A DNA stretch of 64,000 nucleotides, from assembly GCA_903842065.1 (NCBI GenBank), contig CAIMKZ010000093.1, forward strand, positions 62,001 through 126,000, read 5' to 3'. Source of the stretch: an uncultured Acidobacteriaceae bacterium. GTDB taxonomy: Bacteria > Acidobacteriota > Terriglobia > Terriglobales > Acidobacteriaceae. The notes beneath the pieces were generated by a model. It did not search any database. It saw only the letters and a list, made by a program, of their open reading frames with translations, and was not told the DNA's origin. Of the stretch, positions 1 through 9,210 are shown in pieces (positions within the stretch are counted from its first letter, which is position 1; the number at the start of each line of letters is the position of its first letter). The position numbers and the translations under genes were made by a program.

Positions 1-860
1 ATCTCGCCCAGCGCCCGCTTCTGCGCGGCAGTGGGGTGGAAGGGAAGCACCTCGCGGATAGCCTCGCGCACGTTGTCGCCGGTGGTGAAGGCGATTCCGG
101 TGCGCTCCTTCATCTTTCGCCGCTTGAGTTCCAGGCCCAGTTCGAGGAAGAACAGCTCTTCGAAGATAAGCCGGCGGTGGGCGGGTGTAGTAGCGTCCTG
201 CAACTGCGTTGGCGGCGTACCTTCGGGCGGAAAGTGCACTTCGCGCAGCGCGGTCTCGCGATCGGGCAGATAGAGCCGCGTGAGCAGCGCCTGTGGCATG
301 CACTCGGCCACATTGCCGCGCATGGATTCGAGCAGTTGAAAGATTACGCGCCGCTGCCAGCGCGAGGTGAGCCGGTTGCCCCCGAGCGACTCGTAGACCG
401 GCGTAATGCGGCCGACCTCAAGCATGAGCGTCTCGGCGTCGTCGCTTGCGTCGGGCAGCACCTCGAACTGCGGCTGAATCATCTTGAAGTGCGCCGCGGA
501 GCGCGACCGCTCGATGCGCCCGTAGAGCGCCACGGTTTGCCCGGCGTGGAACTTGCCGTCGAGGTAAGCCGCGTGGAACCAGATGCACTTCATCGCGCGC
601 CGGCCCTGGCCCACGGTCAGCTCGAACATCGGCCCGCTCCGCGTGCGCAGCAGAGCCGCCCCGCGCACCTCGGCGATGACGCTGGCCGTCTCGCCGTTTT
701 GCAAATCGTCGATGCTGCGCGGATTCTGCCGGTCCTCGTAGCGGAAGGGCAGGTGGTAGAGCAGGTCCTCGGCAGTCTGGATAGCTTTGGCGGCGAGCAT
801 CTGGGCAATGCGCGGACCGACGCCGCGCACATACATCGCCGGAGTGTCGAGGGCAGGCAC
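1..860 (-). CDS. recG: ATP-dependent DNA helicase RecG, N-terminal part (cut by window edge)
   Basis: RecG unwinds branched DNA and regresses stalled replication forks. Reading the minus strand from GTG at 860 gives about 286 residues with the RecG wedge/OB-fold region: a start rich in MYVRGVGPRIAQML, then LLYHLPFRYEDR, then an OB-fold segment with MKCIWFHAAYLDGKF. It ends with FHPTAAQKRALGEI, the Q-motif-like entry to the helicase domain, so the motor lies beyond position 1. A TAG stands three codons before the GTG, which fixes the start to GTG 860 or the ATG at 836. The upstream partner natA is divergent. The family call is firm; the exact start is less so. Confidence 0.9.
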   Translation of the reverse strand, partial: MPALDTPAMYVRGVGPRIAQMLAAKAIQTAEDLLYHLPFRYEDRQNPRSIDDLQNGETASVIAEVRGAALLRTRSGPMFELTVGQGRRAMKCIWFHAAYLDGKFHAGQTVALYGRIERSRSAAHFKMIQPQFEVLPDASDDAETLMLEVGRITPVYESLGGNRLTSRWQRRVIFQLLESMRGNVAECMPQALLTRLYLPDRETALREVHFPPEGTPPTQLQDATTPAHRRLIFEELFFLELGLELKRRKMKERTGIAFTTGDNVREAIREVLPFHPTAAQKRALGE

Positions 861-866
861 ATCGAA

Positions 867-872
867 ATCCTA
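867..872 (-). promoter_or_regulatory. Putative -10 hexamer (TAGGAT) for leaderless recG
   Basis: TAGGAT lies exactly 6 nt before the GTG start of recG. The same geometry is found before polA, murB, thrC, cyaY and the gene at 18998. Transcription would begin at or next to the start codon. Inferred from spacing only. Confidence 0.4.
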
Positions 873-1013
873 CAGGAGGTCTCTTCGCCGGACAAACCAC
901 GCCAAACGGCTGGGCTTTTTACGCTGCCTTCATTACGCTTTTGCTACACTCTTCGCAGGCGTTCCCCACGCCTTTTCCGGGCTCTGACAATCCATTCGCA
1001 ATGCGGAGAATCC

Positions 1014-1916
1014 ATGCCAGTTGTAGAACTCGCAGGTATCACCAAGGCATACGAGAGCAAGGTCGCGGTCAAAGACCTCAGCCTCTCAATCGATGCCGGC
1101 CAGATGTTCGGCCTGCTCGGCCCCAACGGAGCAGGAAAAACCAGCTCCATCCGCATGATGATGGGTATCACCATGCCCGACTCAGGCACGGTCAGCCTCT
1201 TCGGAAAGCCCTTCGAACGCAAGAGCCTGGAGCGCGTCGGCTACATGCCCGAGGAGCGCGGCCTCTACAAGAAGATGCTGGTCATCGACCAGCTCGTCTT
1301 CTTCGGCCAGCTGCACGGAGTGGATGCCGCAGAGGCCCGCAAGCGTGCCACGCACTGGGCCGAGCGGCTGGAGATTGCCGGTGCGCTCAACATGAAGACA
1401 GAAGAGCTGTCCAAGGGAATGCAGCAGAAGATCCAGTTCATCGGCACCATTCTGCACGACCCAGGGCTAATCGTGATGGACGAGCCCTTCAGCGGTCTCG
1501 ATCCGGTGAACGCCGTACTGCTTGAGCGCACGCTGATTGAGCTGAAGGATCAGGGCCGCGCCATTCTGTTCTCTACCCACCGCATGGACCAGGTGGAGAA
1601 GCTCTGCGACTCCATCTGCCTGATCAACAATGGCGAGGCCGTGCTCGCAGGCCGCGTGCGCGAGATCAAGAGCCGCTACGAGCGCAACCAGGTGATTGTT
1701 GAGTTCGAAGGCGATGCCTCGTTTCTGGACAGCTCTGAAGTGGCCGAGGCGCGCAACTTCTCCGGCCACGCCGAGATCCGCCTCAAGCCCCACGCCGACG
1801 CGCAGAAGCTGCTCCGCGAGGCCGCCTCGGCTGCCACCATCTACCGTTTCGAACTGGTCGAGCCTTCGCTCGAAGAGATATTCATCCGCACCGTGGGAGG
1901 CAAAGCCAATGCGTAA
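1014..1916 (+). CDS. ABC transporter ATP-binding protein (NatA-like)
   Basis: The 300-residue ATPase powers an ABC-2 exporter together with the next gene. Walker A GPNGAGKT is at residues ~36-43, a divergent signature LSKGM at ~127, Walker B with LIVMDEPFSGLDP at ~150 and the H-loop STHRM at ~185; a NatA-type C-terminal domain follows. The open frame extends far upstream, but that part is antisense to recG and shows no ABC features, so ATG 1014 is chosen. The stop overlaps the permease start by 8 nt, implying translational coupling. NatA-type systems export Na+ or small molecules; the substrate cannot be told here. Confidence 0.88.
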   Translation: MPVVELAGITKAYESKVAVKDLSLSIDAGQMFGLLGPNGAGKTSSIRMMMGITMPDSGTVSLFGKPFERKSLERVGYMPEERGLYKKMLVIDQLVFFGQLHGVDAAEARKRATHWAERLEIAGALNMKTEELSKGMQQKIQFIGTILHDPGLIVMDEPFSGLDPVNAVLLERTLIELKDQGRAILFSTHRMDQVEKLCDSICLINNGEAVLAGRVREIKSRYERNQVIVEFEGDASFLDSSEVAEARNFSGHAEIRLKPHADAQKLLREAASAATIYRFELVEPSLEEIFIRTVGGKANA

Positions 1917-3153
1917 TATGCTGCTGATCGCAAAGCGCGAATATCTCGAACAGGTCCGTGGCCGCGCCTTCCGCCTCTCCACCATTGGTGTCCCTCTGCT
2001 CTTTGCCGCGCTCATCGCCATCAGCTTCAAGTCGAACCAGGGCGTCGGCAAAGGCGAGAACATTGTGGTCGCGTCGTCGAACGCAGCCCTTGCCGACAGC
2101 GTCCGCGACCAGCTTGCGGAGCGCAAGGGCGGCGGCGAAGTGGAGGTTGTTTCGCCACTAACCGCGGAGGCGCGCACTGCGCTCGTCGCCCGGATTCAGT
2201 CGCGCACGCTCGACGGCCTTCTCGTTGTCGAACCGACGGACGGCGAGCTTCCGACCGCCACCTATATCTCGAAGTCAACCGGCGGGCTGGTAACCAACTC
2301 CCGCATCGACAACGCGCTGAACAACGGCATCGTTGCCGGGCGTCTGAAGGCCGGTGGCCTCAACGACGAGCAGGTCAATGCCTTGGTGAAGGGCGTTCGC
2401 CTTGAAACCTACCAGGTGAAGCAGGACGGCAGCGTGGTGAAGAGCAGCGCAATGGGTTCGTTCTGGAAGGGCTACATCATGGCCTTCCTGCTTACGCTCA
2501 CCACGCTCATCTACGGCATGAACGTGGCGCGTTCGATTATTCAGGAGAAGACCTCGCGCATCTTCGAAGTGATGCTGGCTGCCGCAAAACCGAACGATCT
2601 GCTGGCCGGCAAGCTAATCGGCGTGGGCGCTGTGGGCCTGACGCAGATAGGGATCTGGCTTGTGACCGGCGCCGCTATTTTGACCGCTCCCTTTGCCGCC
2701 GCCGCTCTCTCCGGCCAGTTCTCCATCCACTTCTCCTGGGCCGAGGCCATACTCTTCCCGGTCTACTTCCTGCTGGGCTATCTGCTGTACAGCTCGATGT
2801 TCGCCGGCCTTGCCTCAACCTGCGAGACCGAGCAGGAACTCCAGATGTTCATGCCGCTGGCGGCTCTGCCCACTTGGCTGAGCTTCGCGCTGATTGTGCC
2901 GGTGATGAACGACTCGAACTCGATGCTGAGCATGATCGCATCGTTCTTCCCGCCTACCGCGCCTATCATCATGTTTCTGCGCATGGCGTCGGAGATGCCG
3001 CCTGTGTGGCAGTTCGCGGTGTCGATCCTACTGCTGGCAGCCAGCATCTGGGGAATGCTGTGGGTGTCTTCGCGGCTCTACCGCATCGGCATCCTGATGT
3101 ATGGCAAGCGTGCCACGCTGCCCGAGATTCTGCGCTGGCTGCGCTACAGCTAG
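1909..3153 (+). CDS. ABC transporter permease (NatB-like, ABC-2 family)
   Basis: The 414-residue membrane partner of the preceding ATPase. It has one N-terminal membrane segment (~20-40), a large extracytoplasmic domain (~45-180) with an SKSTGGLVTNSRIDNAL stretch, and then about six membrane segments beginning near YIMAFLLTLTTLIYGMN. The motif SRIFEVMLAAAKPNDLLAGK after the second membrane segment is typical of NatB/ABC-2 permeases. The start ATG 1909 lies inside the end of the ATPase gene. The substrate is unknown. Confidence 0.87.
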   Translation: MRNMLLIAKREYLEQVRGRAFRLSTIGVPLLFAALIAISFKSNQGVGKGENIVVASSNAALADSVRDQLAERKGGGEVEVVSPLTAEARTALVARIQSRTLDGLLVVEPTDGELPTATYISKSTGGLVTNSRIDNALNNGIVAGRLKAGGLNDEQVNALVKGVRLETYQVKQDGSVVKSSAMGSFWKGYIMAFLLTLTTLIYGMNVARSIIQEKTSRIFEVMLAAAKPNDLLAGKLIGVGAVGLTQIGIWLVTGAAILTAPFAAAALSGQFSIHFSWAEAILFPVYFLLGYLLYSSMFAGLASTCETEQELQMFMPLAALPTWLSFALIVPVMNDSNSMLSMIASFFPPTAPIIMFLRMASEMPPVWQFAVSILLLAASIWGMLWVSSRLYRIGILMYGKRATLPEILRWLRYS

Positions 3154-3192
3154 CCAGTGATACTCGCCGGCCACTCGGCTAGAATTGACCTG

Positions 3193-3924
3193 GTGACCGG
3201 ATCGAAAACATCTCGCACGGCAGGTACGCGCAAGGAACGCGGCGAAGAGTATTTCACACTCTGGCAGCGCATCGTTCTCATCGTTGTGCCCGCGATTCTG
3301 TGGGCGCTGGTGTGGCTCCTGGGTAATACCTGGCGCTTTGAAGTCATCGCGGAGGAGGGCGCCGATCCTGTTCGCTACGGACAGAAGCCAAGGCCGGGGG
3401 TCTACTGCTTCTGGCACCAGTGCGTGCTGCCCGGCTCGTTCTACTTCTCCCGCTCTCAAGCGGTTCTTCTTATCAGCCGCAGCTTCGACGGCGAGCTGGT
3501 CACGCGCTATGCCCGGCACTTCAACTACGAAGCAGTGCGTGGATCGAGTTCCAAGAGCGGGCGCGAGGGATTTCTCGGCCTCAGGAATGTGATCGAGGCA
3601 GGCGGTTCGGCCATCTTTACCGCCGACGGGCCGCGCGGCCCTGCCTTCAAAACCAAGCCCGGCCCCATCAAGCTGGCGCAGTTAACCAGCGCGCCTATCT
3701 GCGTCTTTCATGTTGAGCCAGAGCGCGCGTGGGCGCTGAACTCCTGGGACCGGTTCATGATTCCCAAGCCGTTTACGCGCATCTGCGTGAGCTGGGCCAA
3801 CGGCCTGAGCGTACCCGCTGAATTGAGTGAAAGCGAGTTTGAAGACAGGCGCGAGGAACTCAACGCCGCCATCAATCGCGCCCGCCACAACGCCCGGGCC
3901 TACTTCGGAAAGGGCGCGGAATGA
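3193..3924 (+). CDS. DUF374 / lysophospholipid acyltransferase family protein
   Basis: A 243-residue inner-membrane-anchored protein of the DUF374 family, related to LpxL-type acyltransferases of lipid A synthesis. It shows an N-terminal hydrophobic helix ([17 protein letters not shown]), [10 protein letters not shown] (acyltransferase-like His region), [10 protein letters not shown], and the family hallmark [19 protein letters not shown] 3193 is preferred because TAGAAT lies 7 nt before it, but GTG 3157 in the same frame is possible. Its stop overlaps the queA start (ATGA), so the two are co-transcribed. The acceptor lipid is not known. Confidence 0.75.
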   Translation: MTGSKTSRTAGTRKERGEEYFTLWQRIVLIVVPAILWALVWLLGNTWRFEVIAEEGADPVRYGQKPRPGVYCFWHQCVLPGSFYFSRSQAVLLISRSFDGELVTRYARHFNYEAVRGSSSKSGREGFLGLRNVIEAGGSAIFTADGPRGPAFKTKPGPIKLAQLTSAPICVFHVEPERAWALNSWDRFMIPKPFTRICVSWANGLSVPAELSESEFEDRREELNAAINRARHNARAYFGKGAE

Positions 3925-5027
3925 CGGGCAGGGAAGAGCCAAGCCAAAGCCCTTCAAGTCTGCGTGTCGTTGACTTCGACTACGATCTCCCCGAAGAACT
4001 CATCGCCCAGCAGCCGCCCGCAGTGCGTGGCGCAAGCCGCATGATGCTCCTCGATCGCACCACCGGCGCATTCCGCGACTCCATGTTCAGCCAGCTTCCG
4101 GAGCTCCTGCGCGAAGGCGATCTGCTTGTCGTAAACGACAGCCGCGTGATTCCGGCGCGCCTCTTCGCTCGCCGAACGCTGCAACGCGAGCGCGAAGCTC
4201 CCACCGGCCGCATTGAAGTGATGCTTACAGCCCCAGCAGGAGAAAACCAGTGGCGCGCGTTGGTAAGGCCGGGCCGCAAGATCGCCATCGGTGAGCGGCT
4301 TGTCTTTCCCGACTCTTCCGGCGAGATCGTGCTTCGTGCCGAAGTGCTCGAGCGCGGACTCTACGGCGAGCGACTGATCGAATTCGAGCCCGTGGATGAT
4401 TTCTTTGCCGCGCTCGATCGCATCGGCCACATTCCGCTGCCGCATTACATCCATCGCAACGACGAGCCGGGCGACCACGACCGCTACCAGACTGTCTTTG
4501 CGCGCGAACGCGGTTCCGTGGCCGCTCCAACAGCCGGACTGCACTTCACGCCTGAGATGCTTGCCGCAATTCGCGCCCGCGGCGTTGAAACCGCCACCGT
4601 CACGCTGCACGTTGGCCTCGGAACCTTCGCGCCTCTGCGCGTCGAAAACTTAAGCGAAGTAAAACTCCACCGCGAACGCTACTCACTGAGCGCGGAGGCC
4701 GCCGATGCGTTGAACCGCGCCGTGCGTGAGGGCCGTCGGATTGTGGCTGTTGGGACAACGACTGTGCGAACGCTTGAGTCCGCAGCGCAGCGATTTGAGC
4801 CTGGCAAGCTCGAACCGCACTCAGGCGAAACCAGCATCTTCATCTCGCCCGGCTTCGAGTTCCGCCTCGTCCGCGCCCTCGTCACCAACTTCCACCTGCC
4901 CCAGTCGAGCCTGCTCATGCTGGTCAGCGCCTTCGCCAGGCGCGAGCACGTACTGGCCGCCTACCGCCACGCAGTCGAGGCCCGCTACCGCTTCTTCAGC
5001 TACGGCGACTGCATGTTCATCGCCTGA
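3921..5027 (+). CDS. queA: S-adenosylmethionine:tRNA ribosyltransferase-isomerase QueA
   Basis: QueA transfers and isomerises the ribosyl group of SAM onto preQ1 in tRNA, forming epoxyqueuosine at the wobble base of His, Asp, Asn and Tyr tRNAs. The 368-residue protein starts with [15 protein letters not shown] and contains [53 protein letters not shown] and [17 protein letters not shown], all QueA family blocks in the correct order and at normal length. The start ATG overlaps the preceding acyltransferase stop. No other queuosine gene is in the window. Confidence 0.96.
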   Translation: MTGREEPSQSPSSLRVVDFDYDLPEELIAQQPPAVRGASRMMLLDRTTGAFRDSMFSQLPELLREGDLLVVNDSRVIPARLFARRTLQREREAPTGRIEVMLTAPAGENQWRALVRPGRKIAIGERLVFPDSSGEIVLRAEVLERGLYGERLIEFEPVDDFFAALDRIGHIPLPHYIHRNDEPGDHDRYQTVFARERGSVAAPTAGLHFTPEMLAAIRARGVETATVTLHVGLGTFAPLRVENLSEVKLHRERYSLSAEAADALNRAVREGRRIVAVGTTTVRTLESAAQRFEPGKLEPHSGETSIFISPGFEFRLVRALVTNFHLPQSSLLMLVSAFARREHVLAAYRHAVEARYRFFSYGDCMFIA

Positions 5028-5040
5028 CGCTGCTGCCTGT

Positions 5041-5046
5041 TACACT
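5041..5046 (+). promoter_or_regulatory. Putative -10 hexamer (TACACT) for leaderless polA
   Basis: TACACT ends 6 nt before the GTG start of polA at 5053, leaving no room for a Shine-Dalgarno site. Same spacing as the other putative leaderless genes of the window. Confidence 0.45.
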
Positions 5047-5052
5047 CCTACC

Positions 5053-7743
5053 GTGCCCGACGCTACAAAGCCGCCCGTCTACCTGCTCGACACCATGTCG
5101 TTCATCTTCCGCGCCTACCACGCCATGCAGCGTTCGCGGCCCATGTCCACGCGCGCCGGGTTGCCCACCGCGGCTGTTTATGTATTCGTAAACATGATCC
5201 GCAAACTGCGCCAGGACTTCGATCCGCGCTACTTTGCCGCGGTCTTTGACGTGAGCGGAGCCGTATTTCGCGACGAGCGCGCCAAGGCCATCGGCACTTT
5301 GCGCAAGTGGAACGCGAAGTCGCAGTCATTCGACGAGGTCAGCTACGAGGGCTACAAGGCCCAGCGCGAAGCCATGCCTGAGGACCTGCGCCGCCAGATT
5401 CCCTACATTCGCCGCTCGCTCGAGGTGCTGCACATTCCCATCCTCGAGGCCGAAGGCTTTGAGGCCGACGACGTCATCGGCACCCTCGCCCGCGAAGCCG
5501 CAGAGCGCGGCCACGACGTCTTTATCGTCACCGGCGACAAGGACATGATGCAGTTGGTCACGCCGCAGGTGAAGGTTCTCAATCCCCAGAAAGACAATCT
5601 CATTCTCGACGCCGAAAAGGTGATGGAGACCCTCGGCGTACCGCCCGATAAGGTGATCGACGTGATGGCTCTGCGCGGCGACGCCGTCGACAACATTCCG
5701 GGAGCGCCGGGAATCGGAGACAAAGGCAGCGTGGATCTGATCGTAGAGTTCGGCAGTGTCGAAGCGGTGCTCGACCGTGTGGCCGAGGTCAAGCGCAAGA
5801 GCTATCGCGAGTCGCTCGAACAGAACCGCGATGCTGTGCTGCTCTCAAAAGAATTAGTCACTATCGACTGCCATGTGCCGGTTGAGCTCGATCTGGGCTC
5901 ACTCGAAACCCAGCCGCCCGACGTCGAAGCCTGCCGCGAACTCTACACCGAGCTCGAATTCACTTCGATGCTGCGCGAACTCTCTCCCGCGGAGGGAAAA
6001 ACTTCAATCCAGTTGATCGACGAGCCAACGCCCGAGCAGATCGCCGAGTTCTTCAAACTCGCGCGCGCAAATGGCTTTGCCTTCGCGCTAGATGCCGCGG
6101 AGGTTCCGGCCGATGTGGCGGAGGATGAAGCACCGCGGATGCTCTCGCTCCTCGATGTGGCCGAAGCCACCGAGCGTAAGGCCCGCGCCAGCGTCGGCGT
6201 TTGCGCGGAGCCGGATCGCGCCCTGCGGCTTGAATTGACGGATGAGCTTCGCGCGCTTCTAGCCGATCCCGCCGTCCCCAAGCGCGCCCACGACTGGAAG
6301 CTGGCTCTGCATGTGCTGAGCGGTTACAGCGCCGAGCTAAAAGGCGCAGTGGACGATGTGCTGCTGCTCTCCTATGCGCTGAACCCGACCCACTCCACGC
6401 AGACGATTGCCGACATTGCAGCGCGTCACGGGCAACTTCCGCCGGATTCGCTCGCAGGCAAGGCGGCCGCGATTCATGCGCTCGTCCCTGTGCTGAAGTC
6501 TGAGGTCGAAACTGCCGGAGTCGATCGCGTCTACAGCGAGATCGATCTGCCGCTGGCCCCTGTGCTCTTCCGCATGGAGCAGGCCGGAATCCGCATCGAC
6601 AAAACCGCGCTCGGCAGTCTTTCTGAGCGGTTCGGTGGGGAACTGGCGCGCCTCACCCATCTCATCTTCGAACATTCGGGTGAGCGATTCAACATCAACT
6701 CGCCCAAGCAACTCGGCACCGTTTTGTTTACGAAGCTTGGCCTCGAGCCTCCCGGCGGACGCAGCAAGACCAAGGCTCCTTCGACCGCGCAGGACGTGCT
6801 GGAGCAGCTTGCAGAGAAGCACGAGGTTCCAAAACTCGTGCTTGAATTCCGGCATCTGGCCAAGCTCAAATCGAATTACATCGACGCGCTGCCGCTTTTG
6901 GCAGACGCAGATTCGCGCGTGCACACAACCTTTCAATCGGCGGCCACGGCAACCGGGCGGCTGTCTTCCGTTAATCCGAACCTGCAAAACATCCCCGTGC
7001 GCACCGAGCTGGGCCGCGAGATTCGCGCGGCATTCGTCGCCTCTCCAGGATGCAAGCTGCTCTCTGCCGATTACTCGCAGATCGAACTGCGGTTGCTCGC
7101 GCACTACTCCAGCGATCCTCTGCTCAAGCGCGCCTACGCCGAGAACATCGACATCCACACGCTAACCGCCAGCGAAGTCTTCGGTGTTCCGATCGAGCAG
7201 ATGGACAAGGAGACGCGCAACCGAGCCAAGGCTGTGAACTTCGGCATCGTGTACGGCATCTCGGCTTTCGGCCTGGCCGCGCAGCTAAGCATCCCGCAGG
7301 CAGAAGCCCGGGCCTATATCGACCGCTACTTTGCGCGTTACGCTGGTGTGCAGGCGTTTATCGACAAGACGCTGGCCGAGACCCGCAAAGACGGTTTTGT
7401 CCGCACGCTCTTCGGCCGCATCCGGCCTATTCCCGACATCGAGAGCCGCAACCCCAATCAGCGCGGATTTGCCGAGCGCACCGCGATCAACACGCCATTA
7501 CAAGGCACGGCCGCCGATCTGATCAAGCTGGCCATGATCGCGCTCGATCGAAAACTCACTGAGCGCAAGCTGCAAACGCGCATGGTCTTGCAGGTACACG
7601 ACGAACTGCTTTTTGAAGTCCCTGAAGCAGAGTGCGCCGAAGTCGAGACCCTGGTCCGCGCGGAGATGGAAGGCGTTGCCGAACTCAATGTGCCGCTGGT
7701 GGCCGATCTTGCCTTCGGGCCCAACTGGCGCGACATGAAGTAG
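5053..7743 (+). CDS. polA: DNA polymerase I with degenerate proofreading domain
   Basis: DNA polymerase I fills gaps and removes RNA primers. The 896-residue protein has an N-terminal 5'-3' exonuclease (LLDTMSFIFRAYHAM, EGFEADDVIGTLA, VTGDKDMMQLV), a central exonuclease-like domain, and the family A polymerase domain: motif A DYSQIELRLLAH (~673), motif B RNRAKAVNFGIVYG (~723), motif C VHDE (~849). In the central domain the usual FDTE appears as LDAAE, and the KYD aspartate region reads KLA, so two metal ligands seem lost and 3'-5' proofreading is probably absent. The frame is open upstream, but that part overlaps queA; GTG 5053 follows TACACT by 6 nt. Confidence 0.95.
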   Translation: MPDATKPPVYLLDTMSFIFRAYHAMQRSRPMSTRAGLPTAAVYVFVNMIRKLRQDFDPRYFAAVFDVSGAVFRDERAKAIGTLRKWNAKSQSFDEVSYEGYKAQREAMPEDLRRQIPYIRRSLEVLHIPILEAEGFEADDVIGTLAREAAERGHDVFIVTGDKDMMQLVTPQVKVLNPQKDNLILDAEKVMETLGVPPDKVIDVMALRGDAVDNIPGAPGIGDKGSVDLIVEFGSVEAVLDRVAEVKRKSYRESLEQNRDAVLLSKELVTIDCHVPVELDLGSLETQPPDVEACRELYTELEFTSMLRELSPAEGKTSIQLIDEPTPEQIAEFFKLARANGFAFALDAAEVPADVAEDEAPRMLSLLDVAEATERKARASVGVCAEPDRALRLELTDELRALLADPAVPKRAHDWKLALHVLSGYSAELKGAVDDVLLLSYALNPTHSTQTIADIAARHGQLPPDSLAGKAAAIHALVPVLKSEVETAGVDRVYSEIDLPLAPVLFRMEQAGIRIDKTALGSLSERFGGELARLTHLIFEHSGERFNINSPKQLGTVLFTKLGLEPPGGRSKTKAPSTAQDVLEQLAEKHEVPKLVLEFRHLAKLKSNYIDALPLLADADSRVHTTFQSAATATGRLSSVNPNLQNIPVRTELGREIRAAFVASPGCKLLSADYSQIELRLLAHYSSDPLLKRAYAENIDIHTLTASEVFGVPIEQMDKETRNRAKAVNFGIVYGISAFGLAAQLSIPQAEARAYIDRYFARYAGVQAFIDKTLAETRKDGFVRTLFGRIRPIPDIESRNPNQRGFAERTAINTPLQGTAADLIKLAMIALDRKLTERKLQTRMVLQVHDELLFEVPEAECAEVETLVRAEMEGVAELNVPLVADLAFGPNWRDMK

Positions 7744-7762
7744 CAGGAGAGGAGGGAAGAGC

Positions 7763-8098
7763 ATGCGCGAACTCGGCAAGTTCCTCTCCTTCTTCATCGG
7801 CATGATGCTGCTGTTTCCTATCATCGCCAGCGCGTTCTTTGTGCCCGGCTCGCACTGGAAGCAGCGCTTGGTGTTGGCGCTGGTCAAGATCGCCTTTGCC
7901 GGCTGCGCGTGCTTTCTCAGCGGATGGTTCTTTCTGAGGCCGGCAGAAGCAGGAGAAGACATCATCGACCGGCTGCTTGGGACGTTTCCAGTAAAAATGT
8001 TTTTATGGACGATGGGCGCAGTAGTGCTTCTCTTCGTGCTGTCCTGGTACTTTGAGGCGTACTTCGTACCGATGCTCTGGCGCAACCAGCCGCATTAG
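7763..8098 (+). CDS. Small hypothetical membrane protein (three helices)
   Basis: The 111-residue protein is not recognised. It has three hydrophobic segments: LSFFIGMMLLFPIIASAFF near the N-terminus, LVLALVKIAFAGCACFLSGWFF in the middle and MFLWTMGAVVLLFVLSWYF near the end. A purine-rich AGGAGAGGAGG ribosome binding site lies before ATG 7763, about 20 nt after polA, so it may be read through from polA. No catalytic motif is visible. Confidence 0.7.
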   Translation: MRELGKFLSFFIGMMLLFPIIASAFFVPGSHWKQRLVLALVKIAFAGCACFLSGWFFLRPAEAGEDIIDRLLGTFPVKMFLWTMGAVVLLFVLSWYFEAYFVPMLWRNQPH

Positions 8099-8148
8099 CT
8101 GCGCGCTACTTTCGAATCGAAGGCTGTCCTGACCCTGCCCGTTTCCGT

Positions 8149-8154
8149 TACTCT
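8149..8154 (+). promoter_or_regulatory. Putative -10 hexamer (TACTCT) for leaderless murB
   Basis: TACTCT ends 6 nt before the TTG codon at 8161 where the MurB homology starts. The match to the recurring spacing supports TTG as the start. Confidence 0.4.
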
Positions 8155-8160
8155 TGGACT

Positions 8161-9210
8161 TTGGATATCCGCGAGAACATTCCGCTTGCTTCTCTCACGA
8201 CCTTCTCGATCGGCGGGCCGGCGCGCTGGTTTGCCGAAGCCCTCACCGAAGAGCAGATCGTTGAAGCCGTCGAGTGGGCGCGGGAACGCCGTGTGCCTCT
8301 CTTTGTCCTTGGCGGCGGCAGCAATCTGCTCGTATCCGATGCGGGATTTGACGGTCTGGTGCTGCACATCGCATTGCGCGGCATCGAGGTTTGCGCCGAT
8401 GGCGTCCTGAGCGCCGCCGCCGGCGAGTCGTGGGACGACTGTGTTGATCAAAGCCTGAAATTTTCGTGGGCCGGATTAGAGTGCCTCGCCGGCATCCCCG
8501 GCACCGCCGGCGGAACGCCCGTGCAGAACGTAGGCGCCTACGGACAGGAAGTTGCATCTGTGATTGAAAGCGTGCGCGCCTACGACCTGCACGAGCGCGC
8601 GTTCGTTGCGTTCACAGCAGCCGAGTGCGGATTCGCTTACCGGCAAAGCCGCTTCAACACCACTGACAGAGGACGCTTTATCGTGACGCGCGTGGACTAT
8701 AAGCTCAGGCCCGGTGGTGCGCCGTCGCTTGCTTACGCAGACCTCAAGCTGCACTTCCGCGACTGGAAGACAACTCCAACACTCGTCGAAGTTGCCGATG
8801 CGGTGCGGACGATCCGCCGCTCGAAGGGTATGTTGTTCGTCGATGGCGACACCGACTGCCGCAGCGCCGGAAGCTTCTTCAAGAACCCCACTGTTGCACA
8901 GGAAGTAGCGGATCGAGTGCGAGCAATCGCAGACGAGCGCGGCGTCGCGCTGCGCGTCTATCCGGCTACAGACGGAGCCGTAAAGATTCCCGCCGCATGG
9001 CTCATCGAACAGGCGGGATTCCCGAAGGGCTTCGCGCGCGGGCAGGCAGGAATCTCTTCGCGGCACACGCTGGCGCTGGTCAATCGTGGCGGAGCCGCAG
9101 CGGCGGACGTGCTGCAACTTGCCGCAGAGATCCGAGCCGGGGTAGAGAAGACCTTTGGCATTCGTCTGGAGCCCGAGCCAGTGTTTGTCGGCGTCGCTCT
9201 ACAAGCGTAG
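8161..9210 (+). CDS. murB: UDP-N-acetylenolpyruvoylglucosamine reductase
   Basis: MurB reduces UDP-GlcNAc-enolpyruvate to UDP-MurNAc with NADPH and FAD in cytosolic peptidoglycan precursor synthesis. The 349-residue protein is of the E. coli-like type: NTTFxIGGPA-like ASLTTFSIGGPARWF, LGGGSNLLVSD (FAD binding), GIPGTAGGTPVQNVGAYGQE, YRQSRFN, the catalytic serine in SAGSFFKNP, and a late glutamate in EPEPVFVG. The start is TTG, with no Shine-Dalgarno. The last 12 nt overlap the convergent methyltransferase gene. Confidence 0.95.
   Translation: MDIRENIPLASLTTFSIGGPARWFAEALTEEQIVEAVEWARERRVPLFVLGGGSNLLVSDAGFDGLVLHIALRGIEVCADGVLSAAAGESWDDCVDQSLKFSWAGLECLAGIPGTAGGTPVQNVGAYGQEVASVIESVRAYDLHERAFVAFTAAECGFAYRQSRFNTTDRGRFIVTRVDYKLRPGGAPSLAYADLKLHFRDWKTTPTLVEVADAVRTIRRSKGMLFVDGDTDCRSAGSFFKNPTVAQEVADRVRAIADERGVALRVYPATDGAVKIPAAWLIEQAGFPKGFARGQAGISSRHTLALVNRGGAAAADVLQLAAEIRAGVEKTFGIRLEPEPVFVGVALQA

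Noticed and set aside
36..1013. Long open frame upstream of and in frame with natA
   Set aside because: It is antisense to recG, whose protein sequence is clearly real; the upstream residues show no ABC-related features, so natA starts at 1014.
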